64,000 nt of DNA from Neckera pumila (Eukaryota; Streptophyta; Bryopsida; Hypnales; Neckeraceae): NCBI GenBank assembly GCA_963969595.1, contig OZ018411.1:26596545-26660544 (forward strand), written 5' to 3'. The position numbers and the translations under genes are program-made. This document shows, one piece after another, positions 45,572-57,229 of the stretch. Position 1 is the stretch's first letter. Every line of letters starts with the position of its first letter. The notes beneath the pieces were generated by a model, which was not told the origin of the DNA, searched no databases, and was given only the letters and a program-made list of their open reading frames with translations.

Positions 45572-47370
45572 TTACACTATGTACAAATGTACAACACGAC
45601 ACCGGTCTACTTCCACCCAAGAAGATCCTCCCTTAGTTCGTGGCAGCTTATTAGGTTCATGGGGAAGTAGAGCTTGGGCATACCTATTTGTTTCTAAAAC
45701 TATATGATCTAAAGGGTCATCGGTCCAATACAAATTGAACACTTGTTGTGGCTGTGGGACCCCTACTTCTTCTGGACACTTCAATTCAGGTTTCGGCCCA
45801 CTGAAGTTGTCTCTACTTCCAATGAATTCTACACTATTGGAGTTCCAAGCTGACTTTTGGTAGTAAGTGGCCGGCTCATCTACTCCCATGTCCCAAGGTG
45901 TGAACGCCTCGGGGCGCATGCACCAATGTGTCAACTTGTCATCTCGTTTGCATGATTCATTTAGTACAGGTAATTCGATGTCTGAGCCACCACTTTCGAT
46001 GGCGTCTTCATGAGCGGGAAGCCAGTCTCGATCACTGGCGTCCGAGTATGCATTCCGCAGTTCTAGATCAGCATCTACATTGTCGAACCCACTAACGCTA
46101 TTCTTCAAGAAGCAGGTTGGACCCACTGACGCTATCTTTGACAAGCATGTAATCTGATAGGGTGACCCTTACCTTAGCAAAAGTAGTGCAAGCAGTGGAA
46201 TTTTGGATGCCTTCAGCTCCCTCTACGTCACAAGGGACATCAAAATCTGCAATTGGGTGACTCTGCGACTTCGGCGTGACTCTGCATTGTTTGTTGTTTT
46301 GGACCACAAGCTCAATGCTGCCACCCACCACGCTCCCCCCATCTGGCTCCGTGGATCTCCAGTCACCACTGCCGCTCTGCCTTCCAGGTTGCTGTCCTTC
46401 TTCCATGAGGACTTCAAAAGCGTCGAATAATTTAGTCTCTGGTGTTTTGGAAACAATGGTAGGTAGGGGAGTTGGGAAGCAATGCTGGCGCTTTGCCCAG
46501 CCATAACCGTGTCTACCCTTGCTCCCCGTAGCAGCACACTGTGGTGTAGTAGCGGTGCGCACTTGATTCTCGTCCAAGTGGTACTCACTTGGGAAGCTGC
46601 CCAATTCACAGATGACCTTCTTCTGCCCCGTCTCAAAGTCAACACCTTCATCCATGACATGTCTTTGTGTCCAGGTCGGAGTGTCACCCATGTGGAATGA
46701 TGATTCAAACAAGAATTGATTTGGAACTAGAACACCCCAGCCTGCTCTTGTGGAACTCCATTCACTGTAACTGCCCTATAGGTTTGTTGGCACGGTTCTT
46801 GTGACAACGTCCCGTGGTTTGTGTCGAGGAAATGTCCCACCGGGATGTGTGCTCCCAAAGCCAGGGGCCTTCTGAATTGGGTCTGCAGACCTCCAAACTT
46901 CCTCCCTGAAAATTGTCTCCCACAGATTCAAATTCACAGTCTTCATGCTGTCCACCGTGTGCTGCAACTTAGGTGCCATGGTATTGTCAAGGAAGTTGTT
47001 GTCTTCTTCTTGAAAATGAAAGAGAACTTCCTGGATGTATGCATCATTTTGCACTTGCTCCTTGTACTCCATAAGGGTTGAAGTCTTTGCCCGTGTGATG
47101 ACTCCAACAGTGACGTTTGGGATGATTGGGGCTGATATCCAATGACTTGGCTTCTTTGCTTTCTTCAGTACCCCTTTACCCTTTTGGTTCCTTGTCCCTC
47201 TCCCATTCCTCCTCCTTGCTGCACAATTCAAAGCAACCAAAGATAATATTGATCATTACTAATTTCACACATTCAAACGTTATGAAAATCGCCAGATCCT
47301 TTCACTACTTCTGGCTTATGTTCCAAAACAAGAACAATATAAGAATACAAAGGAGTGGTTAGTACGTACG
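45572..47370 (-). pseudogene. piggyBac transposase, N-terminal half, disrupted
   Basis: Segments in order along the minus strand: KKPRNAQMAWTPSKSHG and DIDPPPPDSAPWER up to a GTACGT donor at 47368-47369; an intron with acceptor TGTGCAG (exon resumes at 47218 in frame with RRRNGRGTRNQKGKG); then HWISAPIIPNVTVGVITRAK; then an in-frame TAG (46776-46778); then SYSEWSSTRAGWGVLVPN and PTWTQRHVMDEGVDFETG to about 46150. Around 46100-46150 the frame changes, near a GTAAGG. The next frame (46144-45572) holds acidic sequence and then FNLYWTDDPLDHIVLETNRYA. That is the family's conserved N-terminal motif just before the catalytic region. The basic, proline-rich start could be a nuclear-localisation region. 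The stop and the frame change mark it as a relic. Confidence 0.75.
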
Positions 47371-48930
47371 TCTTTCCCAGGGTGCCGAGTCCGGTGGAGG
47401 GGGGTCGATGTCATTGGGGGAGTTCGGGCTGGGCATTGTAGTAATCTCCATGAAATTGCCAGGACCATGAGATTTACTGGGAGTCCAAGCCATTTGGGCG
47501 TTTCGAGGCTTTTTCAGTAGTTCACTGGCGCTCCCTCAATTTGGACTTCCAGTTCGTCTTGGATGAGGGCAACCTTCTTTGTGGTGGTCTTGCGGACCCG
47601 TTTATGCTTTGGTGGTGGCTCGACATTCTCTGACCGAACGTGCAGTATTTGAAGTCTTAGCGGAAGGCTAGCATCCTTCACCTGAGCAGCATGCATCCCG
47701 AAATATAAATTACTATTGCACTCTAATGACATTACAGCACTTGTGAGAATATATACAAAAGAGTATTGAAGTCCAGTATGACATTTGCTGTGGTAAGGCC
47801 CAATCCATGTCCATTATTAAGGAACACTATGCAGCATAGGATTGTAAAACAATGTCTTACCATTCCCTTCTTGCATCTGGGCTTCCGAGATGGTTTCCTG
47901 GTTTCTGCTCTCTGCAAGTTCCCCTGTTGGAGGGTGCCGTGGACTACTGCATAGTTGTCATGCAATTTTGGGACATTCAACTCTTGAAACATCCCATCCG
48001 TAAAGTAAATTGTCAGTAAACTTCAATGACTTCCATGAATTATATACCACATGGAATGGTAAGGCATACTCAAGCACCTTATGGCCCGTTGATGATGCAT
48101 AGACAATGGACATAGAAAATGGACGAATTTTGTCACCTAAACCTGTAACCAAACAAGGACAAAAACCTCAACTTAAATGTACAAGCAACACGAGTATGGG
48201 TTTCCTGGATTTATCTTATTCCATTGTGGTACAGAGACCTTAGAAAAGAGACAATTTGATGCATGGTATGAGTCCAAAAAACCTCCTAACTGATATGTGC
48301 ATATGAAGACGGTTTACTTGATAACATAGACCCTAACCTTGTTGTCTTTGGTGCCTGAACCGTGAACCTCACAAGAAGATGAGGGGTGTCAACAGTTGTA
48401 AATTCTACACTACACTTGGATCCTGAATCCTAATTGTATACTGCCTTGTATGATCCTCCACATCAATTTATGTCTGATTATATTCGTAACTTGGATATGT
48501 GACTTGAGCTGTGACAAATCTATTGTGCTTTTATTAGAAGCTACTGGATCACATCGTTTGTTACAAAGTAAATAGACAAACGTGGTTATGTCTTACACAT
48601 CCACTAACCGTGAACCCTAAACCTGATGCCTAAAATATTCTTCATATAAGTATTAGCATTGAATTGCATTGTGGACGCCACCCTCAACTCAACAAATTTA
48701 CAGTTTTGAAATTTGAAATTACCTGGGGAGGTAATGGCACGTTGTTTATTGGGTCGGCCAAGATTGGTCTCGCCCGTGCGAGTTTCTTCATTCTCAAAGT
48801 CATTGCTTGGATAAATTTCCTCACAAGAGTCGATCTTGCTTTCCGAAACTCCTTGATCGTCTTCCACAAGGCCAGTCGTTGTTGCACTTCCAAGTACGTT
48901 GGATTGTAGAGCTAAAACACCTTGTAGCAA
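47371..48930 (-). pseudogene. Upstream exon-like segments, probable N-terminal extension of the piggyBac locus
   Basis: Three coding-like segments lie on the same strand. 48930-48722 contains LVEDDQGVSESKIDSCEEIY and GRPNKQRAITSP, the latter AT-hook-like, and ends at a GTAATT donor. About 47978-47862 contains KLHDNYAVVHGTLQQGN and RKPSRKPRCKKGM and ends at a GTAAGA donor. 47681-47514 follows a GCTCAG acceptor with PPPKHKRVRKTTTKK and ends in a frame that breaks before KKPRNAQMAWTP. Basic clusters suggest a nuclear protein. They could be transposase exons or part of a fused host gene. The link to the transposase is inferred from strand, spacing and splice signals. Confidence 0.4.
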
Positions 48931-49357
48931 CTAGCTTCACTGACACCTTACACACGAAACCACCTCTGTAGCCCACCCTTCTCCCCCACCTTGCTTGGCA
49001 CTTCCTCTGTCGCAGAATCTAAAGCAACCATTCACGTCTTGTTATCATTGGAGAGAGGAGGACGAAGGCAACAATTCCACCTTTGATCACAGTGCTTGAA
49101 GCAACGCTGTGTTTATACTGTCGTGGGGCAACTACCAGCTCTATTGCAACCTCTATCGCCTTGCCTAAAGAAAAATCCTACAATGCAGTCCCAATCTCTT
49201 GGCGGCCACCTTCGGATTACTTACAGATTCTTCTGATTCAAACAAACATATAAAACTTCGTGATCGCCTTCACAAACCAGCTGAAAAAAGAGAAGGAGCA
49301 GAATCCAAGAAAACGTCTCCGTCGTCCGCTCTGACGGAGCATACACCAACAGTCAAT

Positions 49358-49375
49358 AACCGGCTTAGGCCGGTT
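49358..49375. repeat. Short perfect inverted repeat
   Basis: AACCGGC-TTAG-GCCGGTT is a perfect 7-bp stem with a 4-base loop, in the likely 5' region of the piggyBac locus. Function unknown. It could be chance. Confidence 0.4.
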
Positions 49376-50229
49376 TCAGCGACGTCGGCTCATTATGTAC
49401 TGGCCCTTCATAAATAAGGTATATGGTCTCAAACACAGCTTTGTATTTTAAGTAAATATGCCTAGATCCCTGTTCCAGACGGCATAGAGGGTTCATTTTG
49501 AGTCTCACATTTGTTTTTAACTTCCCAAAATAAAATGTCTTTGTGTCCCCAATATTGTAGTTGAGGCCCATATCAGTAAGTGCCCTAAACATACCATAAA
49601 TCACCAAACTACATCCACTGTAGGCCAAAAATGGCTGGAAATTGCAAAAGGGGTTAAATTACCTTAAGATTAACTAGCCTCTACTAATGGGGTTGTCTAT
49701 CAATACTGGTTGGAAATTGAGCTCTTCTTTTTTTGTTGCCCACCTAGCAAGACAATTGGTTGAGTCTACTTTGTCTTATTACTTGGATTAGGCGCAGAGT
49801 TGTCCACCGGACCAGCGAATAAGCATGCCCTAAGAACATCCCAATTGTTGCCATTCTAATGTAGGATTTATCTTTTTGGTATGCTTGAGCTTGTTAGTCA
49901 ATCCCAACTTTGTTGAAGTGCCAACACTAAATTTTTTAGAAGAATCTTCTATTTCCATTCCAAGCACGTAAAGGTGAAAGCTCCTTGTGACTTTCTAGTG
50001 CACCCACATTCTAAAGCCATGGTAGGAACCATATATGTGGTGGGGTACAAAGATTGATTCTTTTATATAATTTATTGTAAATTTCCTATTATATTATGAG
50101 TTCAGTGAATTTTTCCACTAATTGTCTTGGTAGTCATTCCAAATCTTGATTGTAGGGAGTTTGACTAAACTTAATTTGCACTTTAATATTGATAGGAAGT
50201 TATTGCAAAATAAGACCATAAATTCTAGT
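49376..50229. other. Probable upstream edge of the piggyBac locus and flank
   Basis: At 49644-49657 the sequence CAAAAGGGGTTAA ends in TTAA. On the minus strand it begins TTAACCCCTTTTGCAATT, like the TTAA element ends, so it is a candidate terminus of the transposon. A single unit of the 33.7-34.1 kb tandem repeat lies at about 49880-49990. No gene. Confidence 0.35.
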
Positions 50230-53100
50230 TTGAAATCATACATACCATCTTACATCATTGGTACTAAGTAAGTGAACTACTCTCCTTTTATATTTATTTT
50301 TCTTGTTTGTAGGTGATTTTGTACACCTAAAGTGTTCAATGCATTTTGTTGTGTTTAATGGTCTACTACAAAACCTGATGTACTTGTGTAAGATATACTC
50401 AAATGAAACTTCAATTGTAACCTCATTCACCCACTCCCACTACTATTGTTGTAATAACATTGACTTTTAGGAATAAAAATATGGAGTAGTCCTAAAAGAT
50501 GGAGAGGTGGAGTAGTCCTGGAGTAGAAGAGATAGAATAGTCCAAAAGAAGGGAAATAGAATGGGCCTAGGGATGGAGACATGGACTAATACTAGGTCAA
50601 ACCTCTCACCTACCATCATTGTATTAACTCCTAAAGGTCGAAGACTATGTTTTCACCAAAAGCACTCCAAAACTGCCATTTCTAGTACAAAAATCAAATT
50701 TAAGAAAAAATACATTTTTGGACACATGTAACCATAAAATCTTGTAGTAAACTTGTTTGAGAATATGCAGGAAAATTTTCAGATTTTCCCACCCTGTAGA
50801 TTGCAAGATATTAGCATTTGAATTGACAAAAACCCTTTTTTTGGCCCTGCGGAAACCAGGGCAGCTGCACGTCTCAAGGTCACATTTAAATGAAAAAATG
50901 TCCAAAATGGTGGTTACTCCTTGGATTCACTCTTCAAAGCAAGTTGTCTACATGCTTAAAAAAATTCAGATCATTTGGAATTGTACAGCGTATAGGAAAA
51001 AAATAGGTTGTAGAAAGAAGTGGAGAATGATTCAAAACACGAAATTGTTAAGAATTTAATTATGGAACAAAAAATGTCAATCCCAACAATTGTAATGTTG
51101 AAGTAAACAATGTACATCCTATGCTTTTATTTTTTTCAAAAAATATTAAAAATTGAATTAAATAAAGGACTTCTAAGTTTATTTTAGAGTAGGGAATCTA
51201 TAATTGCCCAAAAACTAGAACACCTCATAATTTTAATCTTGTAAGTCAAAATGGAACATGTCAAACGCTTTAAGCATATATATAAATCTAAAGAACCAAT
51301 TTCAAATTTTTAAAAAGTGATTTTTTAGAATTTTTTGAGCTGCCCGTCGACAGTTGAAAATGACATATCATCCAATAACTTTTTACCATGTAGTCAAAAG
51401 TTTTGAAATTGTTTGGCCTTAAAGCTACTCCTCGGGCATACATTGTGTGAAATTTTCAAAGAAAAATAATAAAATTTCCATTCAAAGTGAGCTGCCCAAA
51501 ATTGCTATGTTGCCCAAAAACTCTGTTTGGTCCTTTAGGGGTTAATTGCCCTCTACTTTTATCTTGTCTTCTAGACTTGTTTAGAAAAGTATAAATGGAT
51601 TACCAACTCCAAATCCCTAGGCCAAGTATAAATGGAAGGAATTGTGCTAGGTGGTCCAATTTTGATTCCTCTGTGCCATCTAACTTATGTATCAAGTACC
51701 AACATTTCATCTTACATTCTTTGTACCAAGTAAATGAATTACCTTCTCTTTTGTAATATTGGGTTTGTTTGTTTGTAGTTGATTTTGTATATTTAAAGTG
51801 TTCAATGCATTTTGTTGTATTTGATGCTCATAAAAAAACTAATGTACTTATGTAGAATATACTCAAATAAAACTTCAATTGCAACTTCATTCTCCCACTC
51901 TCACTACTATTGTTGTAATAATATTAACTTCTAGAAATGAAAATACGGAATAGTCCTAAAAGATGGAGGGATGAAGTAGTCTTAGAATAGGATCTAAATA
52001 GATTAGTCCAAGAGAGGGAGAAATAGAATAGTCCTAAAGATGGAGAGATGGACTGGTCCTAAAATATAAAGAGATGGAATAGTCTTAGAGTGGGTGAGAT
52101 AGAGTAGTCCAAGAAATGGAGAAATAGAATAGTCTTAAGGATAGAGATATGGGCTAGTCCTCAGTCAAGCCTCTCATCAACCATCATTGCATCCATTATA
52201 ATTTAGAAATTATAAACCAACCACCAACTCCAAATCCTTGTGCCAACTATAAATGGAAAATCGTGCCATGTAGTCTAGTTTTGATTCTTTTGTGCCATCT
52301 AATTTATAATACCAAGTACCAACATATCATCTTAAATTGTTGGTACTAAATAAGTGAATTACTTCCCCTTTTTCAAAAAATTTGAACTAAAAATAGTTAG
52401 GAAATCAATCAAAATTCCATCTCCAAAAATTTGATTGATCCTTTGTAATTTTTTTTTATTTGTGGTTGATTTTGTATATTTAAAGTGTTCAATGCCTTTT
52501 GTTTTATTGTGTTTGATGGCTTGCTATAGAAGCTGATGTACTTGTATAGGATATACTCAAACAAAACTTAAATTGCAACCTCATTCTTGCACTCTTACTA
52601 CTATTGTTGTAATAATATTGACTTGGATGTAGGAATGGAATAGTCCTAAAGGATGAGGATGGAGAAATGTAGTAGTCCCAAGAAAGGAGACATGGACTAG
52701 TTCTAGATCAAGCCTCTCATCAACCATCATTGCATCAATTAGAGTCACTATATAATTACATTGATAATGAAGATATGGAAGTCATAAAAGATGGAGAGAT
52801 AGAATAGTCCTAGGGATAGAGACATGGACTAATTCTAGGTCAAACCTCTTACCTACCATCATTGCATTAATTGACCTATACTTTTTGTTTGTCTTCCAAA
52901 TTTGTGTAGAAAAGTATAAACCAACTACCAAGTGCAAATCCTTGGGCCAACTATAAATGGAAGGAAATGTGCCAGGTGGTCCAATTTTGATTCCTTTATG
53001 CCATCTAACTTATGTATTAAATGCAGACATATCATCTTACATTGTGGTACTAAGTAAGTGAACTAATTCCCTTTTGAATTTTCTTTTCTTGTTTGTAAGA
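50230..53100. repeat. Satellite-like repeat array, several units, interrupted by a B1 element
   Basis: Units share 'gattttgtanannttaaagtgttcaatgc', 'tttgttgtaataanattgactt' and 'ctcacctaccatcattgca'. Between them, purine-rich mini-repeats of the form ATAGTCCTAAAGATGGAGAG are repeated many times at about 51940-52150. Relatives lie at 27240-28170. Non-coding. Confidence 0.75.
50624..51545 (+). mobile_element. TTAA-type element, family B1, intact length (922 bp)
   Basis: The left end is TTAACTCCTAAAGGTCGAAG and the right end TTGGTCCTTTAGGGGTTAA. The left flank is CCATCATTGTA and the right flank TTGCCCTCTACTT. A neighbouring unit of the same array has the unoccupied site CCATCATTGCATTAATTGAC (52858-52874), which proves a TTAA target duplication. 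Non-coding. Confidence 0.9.
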
Positions 53101-53294
53101 ATCTTTCAAAACTACTGGTTTTTTATTTTCAAAAGTACAATCTAGAGACATAGTAAGAAAAAAATATGCAACGGCGGGTATCATTGTTTGCAAGAACAAA
53201 TATCGGTAAGTTTGCTACATTTTTCCCAAACATTGCTTGGTATTACACATTCTTTTAAGAAAAAAAACATATTGGTAGTTAATTTAGCCGATTG
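53101..53294. other. Short spacer, no gene
   Basis: Intergenic sequence between the array and the paralogous segment. Nothing noticed. Confidence 0.3.
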
Positions 53295-53990
53295 TTAGAT
53301 TTTGTTAGTGGGCCCTTCTTTATTGGATTATAGTATGCACCAAACTTTGTCTAACTTTGACTAACTTTGACAAACTTTATCTAACCTAGTTCCTTGAAGC
53401 CCTCCATAATACACAATTGGCCTATTTTGTTTCTAAGTTTTAGAACTCCTCCAAATATTTAAAAAATAAACATTTCACTAGTTAGTTTTATTGAATATAA
53501 AAAATCAGTAATTTCAAAGAAATATGGCAAAAGGCTCTCTTTAAAGGACTAGAGTTTGGACATCTAAACTATATTGATGCACTTGAATTCTAAGAGGAAT
53601 AATTAAGCTTTCTAGCTTTTAAAATTGTAAATCGATTTGATCATTTTTGTAGAAAAAATTCAATTCAAACTCAATTATCATTTGATTAAATAATCATATA
53701 GGACGAAAAATGCTTAAACCAATCTCACATTGAATGTGATTAATCAATATATGAGAGCTATATTTAAGAGGTGTTTTTTTTACAAATGGCTATAGAAAAG
53801 GAATCTTAACAATAACAATGAATGAAAAAATGACAGTCATATGCTTACATCAGATCGTTACTTCTGCAAGCAATCAAGACTCTTCATTTGATCTTTTTGC
53901 AATGTAATAAACCATAAGATGATGAAATAATATTATTGAGTTACTCGTAGACTATTTAGTTTCTAATTGTTTGTCATCTTAAAATTTAAG
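53295..53990. repeat. Paralogous segment of 34265-35820, without insertions
   Basis: Colinear with 34265-34513 joined to 35441-35820. It retains unoccupied sites at 53580-53590 (TTGA in place of TTAA) and 53979-53982 (TTAA), where the other copy carries a family A element and a family C end. A short TTTGACTAACTTTGACAAAC internal repeat lies near 53350. Confidence 0.75.
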
Positions 53991-55576
53991 CTGCATAAAA
54001 TTGCTCTCAATTGCTTCTAGTGACATTGTTTTGGGAAGACTGATTACTTTTTTGTAAGTGTCAAGAATTAGATACAAAGAAGTTGTTTCTAATCAATTGC
54101 GTGTATAATTAAAAAATTCATAAGATGTATTGTATGCAAAATGTACAATTACAAAGAATATTGTGAACAAAAAATTAAGTAGATAGTGCTATAGCCTCTA
54201 CTTTTTGTTCATCTTTAAAACTTATTTAGAAAAGTGTGGATGCACTTTTAGAGCTTTTTACATTTAGCTCAATAAAATTAAAGGTATAAGTGGATTATAT
54301 TGGCTCCTTTAAAAGTAAAGTTTTGTTTTTAAACATACTCAAAGATATAACTAGTTCATATAATATAAGTTGTTGAATAATTTAATTAAGCTTCACAAAC
54401 AATGTTTCATAAAGATATAATGCTTAATATATCAAAGCTTTTACATATTCCAAAAGGTTAAGAGATAATTCTGATCAAGTTATTAACCTCTGATAGATGT
54501 TATAATTCCATTGTGATTTTTTAATGAAAATTATCTTCTCTTCTTCCATAACACTAGTTTTCATAACTTTGAATATTTATTTTTGTGCATTGCAATGTTT
54601 CATATTACCATCAATGTTACTATACTAGAGGCAATGTGGTCGGTATGTCTATAGATTTATGCCACTTTTGGTGCCTCCATAGCACACTACTTCAAGTGTA
54701 AATCTTCCATCTCACATCATTTGATTTCAGCTGTCTATGATTTTTTTAATAGTGAATGTGAATGTGAAAGGGCCACAAGAGATATTAGATATAGGTTTCA
54801 ATTTTCAAGCTTGATTGTAGACAAATCTTCTGTAAATTTAGTAATAAATAAATAAATAATGAAAAAAAATAAAATACTGAGAATTTGATAATGACCTCAT
54901 TTACAAGTTTGAAAAAGAGAACATCTTAGTCATTCAATTAGTGCAAGACACACTAATTATTTTATTTTTTATTTTGTAAGACCAAAAATCAATTGAAATT
55001 TATTTGTTTAGAATTCAGTTGGAAAAGAAGGGGTATCTTCTTTGTCCTGAAGTCATGAAAACAAACAAATACGCTACAAGAGAGTCTTTTTTTTATAAGA
55101 CTGGATTGCTTTTTGAGTAAAATAACTATTAAATTTTCTCAAGGTGTTTCTAATGATACAAAGCCTCCTCCTTGCAAATTGGCCTATAGTCATATTTTGG
55201 GATTTTATTAGAAAATGTGATATAAAACAATTAATACAATAGTGAGACATTCACATTGGGTCTTTTGAAAAAGTACATATTTTGATGTAAAGCAATAAGA
55301 GATTTTACATAACTTGTTATTACATATGGAGGCTTGATATTTTGTATGAATGGCTGTGATTGGTGTATATAGATAGTTGAAATATTGAAGTTGCTTGAAT
55401 CCTTATATACATATTGTGCTTTTAAAATCGTTTACATATTTAGCTAACAATTGGTGTAGACATTCACACTATACCTTTTGAAAAAGTGTATAATTATATT
55501 GAAGGCAATTAAAGGTTTCACTTATTTATTATTACACAAGAGAGGCTTGATTTCTTGTGCAAATGATTGGAATTGA
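53991..55576. other. AT-rich intergenic sequence, no gene
   Basis: No open frame of note, no inverted or tandem repeat noticed beyond short AAAT runs (about 54842-54870). Probably old repeats. Confidence 0.4.
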
Positions 55577-56160
55577 TTAACTCCTAAAAAAACAAGTAGC
55601 ATATTTTGGCACCATAGCATTTTCAATCATCCATCTATAAATGGAATTTTCATATTTTTTCTTTGAAATTTTCATACAATATACAGTCAAAGAGTAGCTT
55701 TAAGGTGCAACAATATTAATAACTTTTGACTACATGGTTAAAAAGTTATTGTACAATATGTAATTTCTTTTTGAATTTCAGCAATACAAGCATAAAAAAA
55801 AATCACTTTTTCAAGAAATAAAAGTTTGAAATTGGTTTTCTAGATTTATATACATGTGGAAAGATTTTAATTATTCCATTTTGATTAATGAGATGAAAGT
55901 TACATGGAGTTTTAATTTATGGGCAATTATGGGGTTTCTACTCTAAAGTCTAAAATAAACTTTGAAGTCCTTTATTTAATTCAATTTACAATACTTTTGT
56001 AAAATAAAAAAAAATAAAATCATAGGATATTTGTAGATTGTTTATCACAACATTACCACCATTGGGGTTGGCATTTTTCAATTTCACAATTAAATTCTTA
56101 CAATTTAGTATTTAAAATCATTCTCTACTTCTTTTTGTTTACTATTTTTTTCAAGCATGA
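55577..56160 (-). mobile_element. Partial family B1 TTAA element (inverted)
   Basis: It starts TTAACTCCTAAAAAAACAAG and follows the reverse complement of the right part of B1. It keeps the intact site AGTAGCTTTAAGG (55694-55706) that is occupied by insertions in two other copies. It ends near 56160 inside the element. Confidence 0.7.
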
Positions 56161-57229
56161 ATGTGAAATATTTTTTGTTCAAATTTTTTGTATATATTCC
56201 CAACTTATTTCTTTAGCATATTATGGAGAGTTTGAGGTTGTAGGATCTACAAATTTTTGGATAAAAAGTTTGAAAGATGAAATCTAATTATATAGGAAGA
56301 GTTGAAATATTTCTTTTGAAATCCAAACATCATGATCTTGCTATTCATAGAGTTTTTTTTTAAGAGTGTGCAGTTTAATATGCTAACTAAAGGATCTATA
56401 GATGAATATTTTAGCCTTACTTTGAAGACTAGTATTTTGAAGTAGTTTTGAATCTCTAAATATGAAAGCACTTTCAAAATTAATATAGGTGTGAGATTAT
56501 ATGGAAATGGCTTGAACCCTTTCATAAATTTTGTAGTCTTAAATTCATTTACATATTCAACTAACACCTGGTGTGAACGTCCCATAGTAAATTGATTTAT
56601 GTAGCCATAGCAATTCCTCTCCATTCATTGAACAATGATACAAACACTAAGATAGGAACACCCAAATCCAAACATGTTCCCCAAAAGCAAGTTCTAGAAA
56701 AACCACAGAAAAAGTACATGCTTGTTGCATGCTCTTCAAGGTATAAACCTTGAAAATAGGGTGTGGTTTTAGAAAATCTACAAATTCAACTTTGTCTTCT
56801 AATAGCTTTTTGCATATTATGATCCAATAATGTTCTTGAATTTCACCCAACTTTATTGCAATTTGTCTCTCTACAATTAAAAAAATGAGAGCTTCCCAAT
56901 ACTCAATGAATGCGGCTTCTCAGAGACATTTGCTTGGTCTCAAGTGATTAGACCTACCTTTGTGAATCAATGAATAGTGTCAAAAAATCAAGGCTCACGT
57001 TGTCACCAAGCTAGTGCCAATCCCTGAGCCTTGGACACCAGCATAAAGGCAACCCCACAGCTAACGCGCGCAACAAGGATGCTAAAGGAGAAAATCTTGT
57101 GGTTTGGCATGCCGCCATTTTGATTGAAGAGTTAGGGCCCCACAGGAAGACTCGCTAAGTGGTCAAAAGGTGCTCCAAACTTCCTATTTTATTATTTTAG
57201 AAAGAATCTCTTCAACTTTTGAAGAGAAG
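56161..57229. other. Intergenic sequence, no gene recognised
   Basis: The minus open frames 56247-56624 and 56647-56850 are AT-rich translations without a known motif. No gene assignment. Confidence 0.3.

Noticed and set aside
46203..46708. Overlapping frames on both strands in the piggyBac N-terminal region
   Set aside because: They lie in alternative frames of the transposase exon and have no family motifs.
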